Translations under genes and position numbers: made by a program
The notes under the pieces: generated by a model
The model's database searches: none
The model's input: the letters and a program-made list of their open reading frames with translations, nothing else
What the model was told of the DNA's origin: nothing
Shown: one piece after another, positions 17,120-25,655 of the stretch
How positions within the stretch are numbered: position 1 is the stretch's first letter
Layout of the letters: every line of letters starts with the position of its first letter
NCBI GenBank assembly: GCA_035308965.1
Contig: DATGFN010000015.1
Coordinates: 124,001 to 188,000 of the forward strand
Source of the DNA: DASYXZ01 sp035308965
GTDB lineage: Bacteria; Acidobacteriota; Terriglobia; UBA7540
DNA length: 64,000 nt
Direction of reading: 5' to 3'

Positions 17120-17761
17120 TCAAATTTTTGCCGACAGCAGATAGACCAGCGGGAAGATGAACATCCAAACCAAATCGACAAAATGCCAATACAGTCCGGC
17201 GACTTCCACCACTTCATCGTTATATTTTCCCCGCGCCGTACCCAAGGCCACCACGGCAAGATAGAAAACCCCGATGGTGACGTGGGTCATGTGCAGGCCG
17301 GTCAATCCGAAAAATGTTGCGCCAAACAACGGCGTGCCCCATGGATTTCCCCAGGGAGTCACGCCCTGGTGAAACAATCCAAACCATTCCCGAAGGTGGA
17401 GGATGTCAAACAAGACTCCCCCCATCAGCGTCGCAAAGAGCCAACCTGCCGCGCGTTTGGGAATGCCCATCTTGGCGGCGCGCACGCCCAGCACCATGGT
17501 GACCGAACTGCTGAGCAGGACCAGGGTCATCACGGTGGCGTTGATGACGCTGGCTGATTCAAAGGGTCTCGGCCACGTTTCGGTCGAGGTGCGTGTATAA
17601 CTATATGCAACCAGCAGTGCGGAGAAGGTGATGGCGTCGGAAACGATGAACAGCCACATTCCCAGCTTGTTCGAACCGATGGCGTACGGAGATCCGCCCC
17701 CGGACCAAATCGTTTCACGCCCCCCGGGAGTGGCGGTTAAATCCTGAGCATGGCTCGACAT
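17120..17761 (-). CDS. ctaE: cytochrome c oxidase subunit III (second of two)
   Basis: The 213-residue protein has five membrane helices and COX3 landmarks: KLGMWLFIVSDAITFSALLVAYSY near the N-terminus, GLTGLHMTHVTIGVFYL in the middle, and the C-terminal EVAGLYWHFVDLVWMFIFPLVYLL. Subunit III stabilises the oxidase core and supports proton uptake. It is separated by one base from the upstream, distinct subunit III gene at 17763-18434, so the pair is translationally linked. Of the two it has the more canonical YWHFVDLVW ending. Confidence 0.92.
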   Translation of the reverse strand: MSSHAQDLTATPGGRETIWSGGGSPYAIGSNKLGMWLFIVSDAITFSALLVAYSYTRTSTETWPRPFESASVINATVMTLVLLSSSVTMVLGVRAAKMGIPKRAAGWLFATLMGGVLFDILHLREWFGLFHQGVTPWGNPWGTPLFGATFFGLTGLHMTHVTIGVFYLAVVALGTARGKYNDEVVEVAGLYWHFVDLVWMFIFPLVYLLSAKI

Positions 17762-17762
17762 C

Positions 17763-18434
17763 CTATAACCTCACCGTAAGCAGAAGTAGGAGATAAATCC
17801 ACAGCCCGTCCATAAAATGCCAATAGATGGCGGTCACATCCACCGCCACGCGCTTTTTCAGGCCAACTGCCAACTTCGGAGCCTTCCAGACAAGGTAGAA
17901 AAGCGCGCCCACACCACCCAGCAAGTGCAGTCCGTGCGCCGCCGTCAGCAGGTAAAAGAACGAACTGCTGGGATTGGTGGAGAGATACACGCCATGCGAC
18001 GCCAGTTCGCGCCAAGCGATCAGTTGACCGCCAATGAAAGCGATGCCGAGGATTGTGGTGACATTGAGCCAAAGCTTGAAATCGCGGGCTCTGCCGGCGT
18101 CGAGCGCTCTGCGAGAAAATTCGAATGCCAGACTGCTGGCCAGCAGAAGGAGAGTATTGAAATAAAGAATGCGCGGTAGCGCAATCGCTGTCCAGTCGGA
18201 CGATGCGCCCTTGCGGACAACCATCGCGCTGGTGAAAGCCGCGAACAACATTACAATGGCGACGAGCGCCATCCACATGCCGGTACGATAGGTACGCGCC
18301 GGCACGCTCCATTCCCGGTTTTCTCTTCCGCCATCCCTTCCGTACCCGCGCCCGCCGAAACCATTCCCGCCGCCTCCCGTCGCATTGCTTCCCGGCGGAG
18401 TTGTAAGTCTGGGCGGAGTGAGAACAGTTGCCAT
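17763..18434 (-). CDS. cytochrome c oxidase subunit III family protein (first of two)
   Basis: This 223-residue protein begins with a flexible Gly-rich tail (about 35 residues: GGGGNGFGGRGYGRDGGREN), then five helices of the COX3 fold. FNTLLLLASSLAFEFSRRA, SSFFYLLTAAHGLHLLGGVGALFYL and AIYWHFMDGLWIYLLLLL are visible. It differs strongly in sequence from the next gene, so the two are old paralogues, not a recent duplication. The Gly-rich N-terminus is not a normal COX3 feature. Tandem subunit III genes are inferred to supply two different subunits of one oxidase. Confidence 0.88.
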   Translation of the reverse strand: MATVLTPPRLTTPPGSNATGGGGNGFGGRGYGRDGGRENREWSVPARTYRTGMWMALVAIVMLFAAFTSAMVVRKGASSDWTAIALPRILYFNTLLLLASSLAFEFSRRALDAGRARDFKLWLNVTTILGIAFIGGQLIAWRELASHGVYLSTNPSSSFFYLLTAAHGLHLLGGVGALFYLVWKAPKLAVGLKKRVAVDVTAIYWHFMDGLWIYLLLLLTVRL

Positions 18435-18524
18435 ACTTAGTCCGATGCAACTCAGGATTCAAAATTCCAAATTCCAGAATCACTTAACCATCTTTATCTT
18501 ACTGCCTTCTGCCTTCTGCCTTCT

Positions 18525-20306
18525 TCATTCAGCCGCTACTTTCTCCGGCGAATCCTGCATGATGTAATCTTTCTCAGCGCCCGGGACGCCAAATTCATAG
18601 GCGCCGTGGTAGACCACCGGATGTTTTCCGGCAAAATTATCGAAGGGCGGCGGAGAGGGAATAGTCCACTCGAGCGTCGTTGCTTCCCACGGATTCTCAG
18701 ACGCCTTCTCACCTTTGAACATGCTCCAAAAAAGGTTGGCCACGAAAATGATCTGGGCGCCCGCGGTGATGAACGCCGCATAAGTCATGAACATGTGCAG
18801 GTCAATAATATGGGGTGTATTCAGGAAATTGACTTCCGTAAACTGGGAGTACCGCCGAATGTTCCCCGCCACGCCCAGGAAGTGCATGGGCATGAAGATG
18901 CAGTAGACGCCGACAAAAGTAATCCAGAAATGTAACTTACCCAGGGATTCGTTCAACATGCGGCCAAACATTTTGGGAAACCAGAAGAATGTTCCGGCAA
19001 ACATTCCGAAAATGGCGGCCACGCCCATCACCAGGTGGAAGTGCCCAACCACAAAATAAGTGGCGTGAAGATTGATGTCCACAGGCGGCTGGGCGAGAAA
19101 CAGCCCGCTGAGTCCGCCGCTGACGAATAGAGAAACGAATCCGATGGAGAACAGCATAGCGGTGGTCATGCGCAGCCTGCCGCCCCACAGCGTCCCCAGC
19201 CAGTTGAATGTCTTGATGGCACTCGGCACGCCGATCGCCATGGTCATCACGGAAAATGCAAAGCCGGAATAGGGGCTCATGCCGCTCAAGAACATGTGGT
19301 GGCCCCAAACCATGAAGCCCAGGAATCCGATGGCGGACATGGCGTAAATCATGGCCTTGTAGCCAAAGATCGGCTTGCGTGAAAACGTGGAGATAATGTG
19401 TGAGGTCACGCCCATGCCCGGCAGGATAGCAATGTAAACTTCCGGGTGACCGAAGAACCAGAACAAGTGCTGCCAAAGGAGCGGCGACCCGCCGCTATGT
19501 GGAATGATTCTATCGCTCACCACAAGGCCGGCAGGGATGAAGAAACTGGTGCCGCCTACGCGGTCGAGAAGCAGCAAAACGCCAGCGGCCAGCAGAACGG
19601 CAAATGAGAGCAGCGCCAGAATCGCGGTGATCAACCACGCCCAAATGGTAAGCGGCAGGCGCGTGAGCGTCAGTCCTTTTGCGCGCAAATCGAGTGTAGT
19701 GGCAATGAAATTCAGCGCGCCCAGCAACGAACCGACGCAAAAAATTGCGATGGAAACTATCCATAAAGTTTGGCCCAGACCTTCGCCCGGCCCCGCTGCC
19801 GATCCGATGGCGCTCAAGGGCGCATACCCTGTCCAGCCGGAAAGAGGCGGGCCGTCCTGGATGAAGAAAGTTGAAAGAAGAACCACGAAGCCCACAAAAG
19901 TGGTCCAGAAGGAAAGCATGTTCAGCGTGGGGAAAGCCATGTCTTCAGCGCCCAACTGGATGGGCAGGATGTAATTGCCAAACCCGCTTTGGGGCGCGGT
20001 GGTGAGCACGAAGAAAACCATCAATGTGCCGTGAAGGGTCATCAGGGAGAGGTAATATTCAGGCGTCATCACGCCGCCGGGAGCGCCGCTGGGAGAAAGC
20101 TTGTCAAGCAGCGGGATATGTGCGGCGGGCCACACCATGTGCAAGCGCATGAAAACTGAAAGCACGATGCCCACAAGAACCGACGCCAGGGCCAGGAAGT
20201 AATACTGTTTCCCGATCACCTTGTGGTCAAGGCTGAAGATGTATTTCCTTATGAAGCCGGTGGGCGCCGTGTGATGGTGAACGGCCTCCGCGTGCGCATC
20301 TGCCAT
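18525..20306 (-). CDS. ctaD: cytochrome c oxidase subunit I (aa3-type heme-copper oxidase)
   Basis: The 593-residue catalytic subunit reduces oxygen at the heme a3-CuB centre and pumps protons. Landmarks in order: low-spin heme histidine in LMTLHGTLMVFF, FWFFGHPEVYIAILPGMG with the cross-linked His-Tyr pair, the CuB pair WGHHMFLSGM, and the heme ligands in HATYFVVGHFHLVMGV. Twelve or more hydrophobic helices are present and the length is normal. The N-terminal MADAHAEAVHHHTAPTGFIRKYIFSLDHK is typical of bacterial CtaD. It follows subunit II after 153 bases of spacer that contain an inverted repeat. Confidence 0.97.
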   Translation of the reverse strand: MADAHAEAVHHHTAPTGFIRKYIFSLDHKVIGKQYYFLALASVLVGIVLSVFMRLHMVWPAAHIPLLDKLSPSGAPGGVMTPEYYLSLMTLHGTLMVFFVLTTAPQSGFGNYILPIQLGAEDMAFPTLNMLSFWTTFVGFVVLLSTFFIQDGPPLSGWTGYAPLSAIGSAAGPGEGLGQTLWIVSIAIFCVGSLLGALNFIATTLDLRAKGLTLTRLPLTIWAWLITAILALLSFAVLLAAGVLLLLDRVGGTSFFIPAGLVVSDRIIPHSGGSPLLWQHLFWFFGHPEVYIAILPGMGVTSHIISTFSRKPIFGYKAMIYAMSAIGFLGFMVWGHHMFLSGMSPYSGFAFSVMTMAIGVPSAIKTFNWLGTLWGGRLRMTTAMLFSIGFVSLFVSGGLSGLFLAQPPVDINLHATYFVVGHFHLVMGVAAIFGMFAGTFFWFPKMFGRMLNESLGKLHFWITFVGVYCIFMPMHFLGVAGNIRRYSQFTEVNFLNTPHIIDLHMFMTYAAFITAGAQIIFVANLFWSMFKGEKASENPWEATTLEWTIPSPPPFDNFAGKHPVVYHGAYEFGVPGAEKDYIMQDSPEKVAAE

Positions 20307-20340
20307 CTGTATGTCTCCCTTGCGATAATTGCCGATTTCT

Positions 20341-20437
20341 GATTGACGATTGAAGATTTAACGCCCGTTCGCCTTTTCAAACAGACTCATTTAAAGAATT
20401 GGCAGCGCAGCCACTTTGGATCCTAAAATCGTCAATC
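20341..20437. repeat. imperfect inverted repeat made of GATTGACGATT words
   Basis: GATTGACGATT at 20341-20351 is mirrored by AATCGTCAATC at 20427-20437. Related words surround both (GCCGATTTCTGATTGACG on the left, CGACAATCGTAAATGGTCGA on the right). The repeat fills the spacer between the subunit I and subunit II genes. It could give a processing or attenuating hairpin in the oxidase mRNA. Confidence 0.65.
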
Positions 20438-20459
20438 GACAATCGTAAATGGTCGATTC

Positions 20460-21296
20460 TTACTGTGATGCCGCTTGATCCTGGAGCCACTTCTCGTAAT
20501 CTTCTTCGGTCATCACTTTCAAGAATGCCCGCATTTTGTAATGTCCAAGCCCGCAAAGCTGAGTGCACACAATTTCATAGGTCCCATTGGGCAATTTCGG
20601 ATCGCTGCTGTGATTGAGCGCGTCCGGGGTGGTGGTGAAATGAATGGGAATCTCAAGTCCTGGAACCAGATCCTGATGCACTCTCAGTTCGCGAACGAAG
20701 AAGGAGTGCCCCACGTCCTTGGAACGCAGTATCACTTCCACTTCCCTGTTCACGGGAATACCCAGCGTGGCGGTCACAATATCGTCCTTGGCCGTGGCAT
20801 CATGGTCGCGGTCTATGCCATAGAAGTTTCCCGTTGAGTCGTTGATCAGATTCACGTGGGTGGGGCCAAATTGTCCGTCGGGCCCGGGATAGCGGAAAGA
20901 CCATGCAAATTGCTGCCCCTGCGCCTGAACCTTCAATGCCCCAGGCGCGGGACCGGTGAAATGGATCGCCGCCCAGATGCGGTAGCCCATCAGATTCAGT
21001 CCGATAAACAGAATCGCCGCGGCCGTGGTCCACATGGTTTCCAGCGAATTGTTGCCGTGCGAGTAAGTGACCTTGCGGCCGTCGCCCTTATCGCGGTACT
21101 TGTAGACAAACCAGGCAAGGCCGAGTTGAGCGAGAACGAAAATGATTCCGCAAATGATGAGCGTCAAGACGAATTGGTTATCCACCGCCGCTCCGTGGGT
21201 GGAGATGGCGACGGGAAACCACCAGATTTTCGCCAGAAAGACGTACACGGAAACAACTGTGATCAGGGCCACGACCAGCGCGAAGGCCAGCGCCAT
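20460..21296 (-). CDS. ctaC: cytochrome c oxidase subunit II (CuA subunit)
   Basis: The 278-residue protein carries N-terminal membrane helices (ALAFALVVALITVVSVYVFL and VLTLIICGIIFVLAQLGLAWFVY) and a third hydrophobic segment near residues 88-110. A periplasmic cupredoxin domain follows. The CuA ligands are in VCTQLCGLGHYKMRAFL near the C-terminus, with the first His in DVGHSFFVRELR. There is no fused cytochrome c (no CxxCH), so it is aa3-type, not caa3-type; an external carrier must feed CuA. The octaheme cytochrome and cupredoxin lipoprotein encoded just upstream are candidates. Confidence 0.96.
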   Translation of the reverse strand: MALAFALVVALITVVSVYVFLAKIWWFPVAISTHGAAVDNQFVLTLIICGIIFVLAQLGLAWFVYKYRDKGDGRKVTYSHGNNSLETMWTTAAAILFIGLNLMGYRIWAAIHFTGPAPGALKVQAQGQQFAWSFRYPGPDGQFGPTHVNLINDSTGNFYGIDRDHDATAKDDIVTATLGIPVNREVEVILRSKDVGHSFFVRELRVHQDLVPGLEIPIHFTTTPDALNHSSDPKLPNGTYEIVCTQLCGLGHYKMRAFLKVMTEEDYEKWLQDQAASQ

Positions 21297-21313
21297 AAGT
21301 TCTCCTCTTTAGA

Positions 21314-21470
21314 GGTAGACAGCAAACAGTAGAGGGTATACAGGGACGATGAATCGTTCTAAAGATTCACCCTTCAGGCCCTGATTACAAACGCGCTCCC
21401 CAGCGCGGATCTCATCAGTCCCGTTTTTGTTTTTCCCTGGCTACAGTCTACTGTCTGCTACCTACTTTAC
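21314..21470. repeat. imperfect inverted repeat made of GTAGACAGTAGAC-like words
   Basis: The left arm near 21314-21346 (GGTAGACAGCAAACAGTAGA, then GGGTATACAGGGA) is mirrored by the right arm near 21433-21470, whose reverse complement reads GTAGGTAGCAGACAGTAGAC then TGTAGCCAGGGA. It fills the 179-base spacer between the subunit II and cupredoxin lipoprotein genes. Confidence 0.6.
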
Positions 21471-21475
21471 TTACC

Positions 21476-22258
21476 TCATCCCTTGAAACTGAAGTCGACC
21501 GACTTCGACTCCTTGGGAGCCACGGTTACTTTTTGTTCTTGTGTCCCAAAAGTGGCCGACCACGCCTCGATGGTGTAGTCGCCCGGAGGAAGTCCCTTGA
21601 TGGTGAATGTCCCATCGCTGCCCGAAACCGCAAACAAAGGATTCTTGGTCACGCCGATGTAAGCCTTCATCCAGGGGTGCTGGTTGCACTTTACCGGAAT
21701 CATGATTTCCGCCCGCGCAAACGTCTTGTCCAGTGGAGCGGCGCCCGGCGCCTGGGATTCGTTCCATTCACGATTGTCTTTGGGTTGAGGATGGATGTTG
21801 TGCGTGGTGGCGTCACTGCTGATCACGTGCAGGGTCTGGTCCACTTGCACTCCTACCACGTGCGGCTTGTACATGCAGCCATTTTGGTCCAGCGTGACGG
21901 CATCGGATGGTTTGGGCCAGGCGTATTTGTCCGCGCCTTCTTTCACGTAAACAAAAACGTTGGGCAAGGTTCCATTGTCATTCACCTCGCCGTCTTCCAC
22001 GTGAACGGGAGAGCTGTGCTTGCCCACGCAGACCGGGTCCTGATCCATCTTGATGACTGCCAGTTTCGGCTTGGCGCCGGTGAAAGTAATTTTACCCGTA
22101 ACCGAACCCACGGTGGCTTGGTCCACCGGAGTCCCTGCCGGCGCCGCGGTTGTAGCGGCGGGCTGCTCGGTGTTTTCCGGCGCCTTCTCGCTGCTGCAAC
22201 CAAACATCAAAATTGAAGTGGCGATAATCGAGAGCCATACCATCATTTTCTTGTTCAT
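21476..22258 (-). CDS. cupredoxin-like lipoprotein of the respiratory cluster
   Basis: The 260-residue protein starts with a lipoprotein signal (MVWLSIIATSILMFGCSS, lipobox FGCS), then a Thr/Ala/Pro linker. The middle domain shows a type I copper-like set of residues: histidine in TTHNIHPQPKD, and CNQHPWMKAY providing Cys, His and Met. The C-terminal 75 residues (FAVSGSDGTFTIKGLPPGDYTIEAWSA) form a carboxypeptidase-regulatory-like beta sandwich. Copper binding and electron transfer are inferences from the motif and from its position between the octaheme cytochrome and CuA subunit genes. A role in oxidase copper supply is the alternative. Confidence 0.75.
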   Translation of the reverse strand: MNKKMMVWLSIIATSILMFGCSSEKAPENTEQPAATTAAPAGTPVDQATVGSVTGKITFTGAKPKLAVIKMDQDPVCVGKHSSPVHVEDGEVNDNGTLPNVFVYVKEGADKYAWPKPSDAVTLDQNGCMYKPHVVGVQVDQTLHVISSDATTHNIHPQPKDNREWNESQAPGAAPLDKTFARAEIMIPVKCNQHPWMKAYIGVTKNPLFAVSGSDGTFTIKGLPPGDYTIEAWSATFGTQEQKVTVAPKESKSVDFSFKG

Positions 22259-22309
22259 GTTTCAAAACCTTCCTATCAGATTAGATTTGTCCACAGCATT
22301 ATTTCGCGA

Positions 22310-25300
22310 TTAATGAGATTTTACCAGCATTCCGATCAGCGTGGGCCGGGCATGGGCATCGGGGCCATCCCCTTTTTCAGTCTTCGTTTGTTTCATGCTG
22401 CTCGCGCTGAGTCCGGTGAGCTTGCGTTGTTCTTCAGGCGTAATCTCAAACATGTAACGGACCAAAAGATCGGCCTGGTCGCCCTCATATCCCGTGAAAA
22501 TGGGCGGGGTGGGGCCGGCAAAAACGTTGTGCCCGTCTTCCATTCTCTTGAACAGGCCGGAAGGCATGGCCGTGCCCGGACTGATCATCGCGGGGTCTAA
22601 TATCCAGTGTTTGGTCCAATCCGGCTTTAGCCGTTCGGGCGCCAGCAAGAAATTGGGCGCGGTGGCAAATTTATCGTGATTGGCATCGCCGGTGGCATGG
22701 CACTTCAGGCAGGGCGCCGCGCGGCTGGTGAATAGCGCCCGCGCCATATCCAATTCCTTGGTGGTCAAGGGCTCGAGCTTGGGCGGAATGTATGGCATGG
22801 GCTGGCTGGACATGGCCTGGAAGAACCTCACCAGTTTGCGCACCTCGATGGGCGAGAAATAGAACGTCGGCATCCGTGTCTTCAGGTAGGGACGGACACC
22901 GTCCCGGTCCGTGTCCGTCTCGCTCATGGCGGGATTGGAAAGGAATTTGAGCAGCCATTCCGGATTTACGCGCGCACCCTCGGTGAGCAACTTGGGCGGA
23001 AGCTGATCCTTCCATTCCGGCGTTTGATAGCGCGGAATATCCATAAGCACGGAATCCTGCCCCACTTTGAACTGGTGGCACCCTTCGCAATTGTATTTCT
23101 TAACCAGCCACCACCCGTCCTGAACATCGCGGCGCTGGTCGGGGGGCAGATACCAATACCGTTGGGGGATTTCCGAGGTAACGCTGCCCATCAGGAAAGT
23201 GGTGAGTTCGTTGATTTGTTGTTTGGCCTCGGGCGCCAGATCCGGCAAACCTTTGGTGACTTTATCGCTCGCCGGCTCAAAGAAATCGGGCATGCGAGCC
23301 TGTTCGGCCTCGGTCTTGATCATGCCCTTGTCAAACATCTCCGGCTGGGAGAGCTTGTGCTCGAAGAAGCCCTTGTGGCTGTACCAGTCTTCGTTCTTGG
23401 CTTCGCGAATGTAAAGGGCGAAGTCGATCTGCTCGAGAGGCTTGCTGCCCTCGGCGGTCAGTTCGGTGCCGATTCTCCCTTCGTCCTCCATGCCTTCGAT
23501 TTCGTGGCAGCCCGCACAACCATAGAACCGGATCGTTTTTTTGCCCTCTTCCTTGAGCTTGGGATCGTTCATGAACGGCGCCGCGGCATATTGGGCGTCC
23601 GGACGCTTCAGCGTCTCCAAGTAGCTGGCAATATCCCGCGCCTCCGGCCATGAAAGCCGCAGGTTGGGCATCACCGTCATCTGTTCCACCACCATCTCGT
23701 GGCCGTCGTTCGGGCACTTGGTGTGGTTCAAGTCAAAGGTGTAGGGCGGCAAGCCGTGCTTCTTGTAATCTTCATCGGTAATATCCCTCTTCTCAAAGGG
23801 ACAATAGGGACGCGTGCGCTCGCGTGGGTTGTGGATCCAGCGTACCAGGAAATCGTAGTTGTCTTTCTCCCCCACCCTGGTCAGGTTGGCGGCAAACCAG
23901 CCACCCACCTGATTATTGCCTTCGCCCACCGAGTGGCAGCCCATGCAGCCGCGCGTCTCAAAACTCTCCTTGCCTTTCACCGGGTCACCCGGCGCCTGAT
24001 GGGGAAGCGTTGTGTTAATGGCCGTCTGCCAGAGGTACGCCGAAATTTCCTGAATGTCCCCGTCGTCAAGACGGAATCGCGGCATCTTGGTGGTGGGGCG
24101 GAAGGCGTGGGGATTTTTGAGCCACACCGGAATCCATTCCGGGTGAATCTTGACACGAACTTCCTTTAAGTCAGGACCGACTTTCTTGCGACCCATCATG
24201 AGATATTTGGATTTCACCTCGAGCTGGTCCAACTGCATCGCGATTTGACTGGAGCCAACGCGCAAAGTGTCCGCGTGAGTATAGAACTTGCGCGCCGTAT
24301 CGTTGTCGGGAGCGTGGTCGCCGCTGTCAATGTCGCGCTGCGCGTTTCGCAGATCATCGGCGCGTTGGGTCTCCATTTGCATGATCTGTTGTTGATTGGC
24401 GACTAGATCTTCAGGCTCCGAATCGTATCCCTGGAAGCGATGGCACCCGATGCACCCTTTCCACTGAAGAAGTTGCTTGCCGGAAGTCAATTCCTGAGCG
24501 TGATCCACCACCATGTCTGCCGCGTGGCACTGCTGGCAGCCCGCCTCCATGTTGCCTTTATGATAGAGAGGCCAAAGCCAGTGCTCGTATTCTCCGTGGC
24601 CCATCTCCACACTGTCCACTTGCATTCCGTTGCCGTTGTGGCACGGCGTGCAGCCAAATTTATCCGGATCGTGAATTCGCAGCAACTCCATGTCCGGATG
24701 GCTGGTGAACGCCGCCGACATGGGATTTTTTTCGCCGCCCATGTTCTGCCGCGTCAACAGGACCGATTCACGAATGCCCACATGGCACGACTCGCAACGG
24801 TCGACGACTCCGGCATCGGGAATGTTGATCTGGTTGATATCGATCTTGGCCGTCTTCGCCTTGTTCAGGAGCCCTTTTAACTGCTCGGCGCTGAGACCAT
24901 TCAAATGGTCGTGAAGGTAAGCCGCAAGTTTTTTCGACGCCGCGCCCTGGGGCTTCAGGATGTCGCCTTCTTGCTGCTGAAGATTCCCTTTCTCGGTCTG
25001 GAGATTGGCAAACTCGTTTTCCAGTTCCTCAAATGTGAACGTCTTTCCGGCGTAGGCGGACCCGCCGAGGGTGAACGGCCCCTTCTTGTATTCGTCCACG
25101 TCGTGTTCCAAGGACTTTCTTGTCGGCCCCTCGGGGGTATGCTCGGCCACGTAGATCATGGAGCCGACCCGGGCCCGCTGGTTGGTCAAGGTCCCCAGAA
25201 CCGACGCAATTTTTGCGTCGATGGCCGCGGTCTGCTCATGAATCTGCTGCAATTGCGGCGCCGCCGCGTCTTGGGCGTCCTTGACTTCTTTTTGAAGCGC

Positions 25301-25540
25301 CTGATAGTCAGCGGAATTCTCAATATCTTTTTCGGCTTTTTCCTGGTCTGGGATTTCTTTGGTCAAAAGGGCGGCGTATAGCTTGGCGAATCGCTGCTCG
25401 TAATTCTTCCAGGGACGCAGGCCGAAGAACTCGTCGTAGAGCGACCATCCCAAACTCGAAATCAGGAGGAAGGCGGCGATCACGAAATAGCCGGCCAGCG
25501 ACCGGCCAACAATCGGGTCCTTCTCGGGGGCGTCAGGCAA
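22310..25540 (-). CDS. membrane-anchored octaheme cytochrome c
   Basis: The 1076-residue protein has one N-terminal membrane helix (SLAGYFVIAAFLLISSLGWSLYDEFFG). A charged coiled-coil stretch (about 40-225) follows, then eight CxxCH heme c sites in order: CESCH, CTPCH, CQQCH, CIGCH, CMGCH, CAGCH, CEGCH and CLKCH. The early sites form a multiheme cluster. The later ones sit in separate cytochrome c-like domains with downstream Met or His candidates. It lies directly behind the two cytochrome b genes, in the place of cytochrome c1. It probably carries electrons from the Rieske centre to the oxidase. The size and heme number far exceed a normal c1. Confidence 0.9.
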   Translation of the reverse strand: MPDAPEKDPIVGRSLAGYFVIAAFLLISSLGWSLYDEFFGLRPWKNYEQRFAKLYAALLTKEIPDQEKAEKDIENSADYQALQKEVKDAQDAAAPQLQQIHEQTAAIDAKIASVLGTLTNQRARVGSMIYVAEHTPEGPTRKSLEHDVDEYKKGPFTLGGSAYAGKTFTFEELENEFANLQTEKGNLQQQEGDILKPQGAASKKLAAYLHDHLNGLSAEQLKGLLNKAKTAKIDINQINIPDAGVVDRCESCHVGIRESVLLTRQNMGGEKNPMSAAFTSHPDMELLRIHDPDKFGCTPCHNGNGMQVDSVEMGHGEYEHWLWPLYHKGNMEAGCQQCHAADMVVDHAQELTSGKQLLQWKGCIGCHRFQGYDSEPEDLVANQQQIMQMETQRADDLRNAQRDIDSGDHAPDNDTARKFYTHADTLRVGSSQIAMQLDQLEVKSKYLMMGRKKVGPDLKEVRVKIHPEWIPVWLKNPHAFRPTTKMPRFRLDDGDIQEISAYLWQTAINTTLPHQAPGDPVKGKESFETRGCMGCHSVGEGNNQVGGWFAANLTRVGEKDNYDFLVRWIHNPRERTRPYCPFEKRDITDEDYKKHGLPPYTFDLNHTKCPNDGHEMVVEQMTVMPNLRLSWPEARDIASYLETLKRPDAQYAAAPFMNDPKLKEEGKKTIRFYGCAGCHEIEGMEDEGRIGTELTAEGSKPLEQIDFALYIREAKNEDWYSHKGFFEHKLSQPEMFDKGMIKTEAEQARMPDFFEPASDKVTKGLPDLAPEAKQQINELTTFLMGSVTSEIPQRYWYLPPDQRRDVQDGWWLVKKYNCEGCHQFKVGQDSVLMDIPRYQTPEWKDQLPPKLLTEGARVNPEWLLKFLSNPAMSETDTDRDGVRPYLKTRMPTFYFSPIEVRKLVRFFQAMSSQPMPYIPPKLEPLTTKELDMARALFTSRAAPCLKCHATGDANHDKFATAPNFLLAPERLKPDWTKHWILDPAMISPGTAMPSGLFKRMEDGHNVFAGPTPPIFTGYEGDQADLLVRYMFEITPEEQRKLTGLSASSMKQTKTEKGDGPDAHARPTLIGMLVKSH

Positions 25541-25553
25541 TGCGCTGCTCCTC

Positions 25554-25631
25554 GTAGCGCCGGGCTTCAGCCCGGCATCTTAATCATTTGTGATTTGTCT
25601 TGAACCCTGCCGCCCTGAAGGGCGGCGCTAC
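25554..25631. repeat. 24-bp inverted repeat pair with internally flipped hairpin arms
   Basis: GTAGCGCCGGGCTTCAGCCC then GGCA (25554-25577) is mirrored at 25608-25631 by a copy whose reverse complement is GTAGCGCCGCCCTTCAGGGC then GGCA. The flanks match exactly while the inner GGG...CCC is swapped to CCC...GGG, so each copy keeps its own small hairpin. Repeats of this GTAGCGCCGGGCTTCAGCCC kind are typical spacer elements of Acidobacteriota. It lies between the octaheme cytochrome and cytochrome b genes. Confidence 0.8.
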
Positions 25632-25655
25632 AACATCACTGCAATGCGTTAATTC

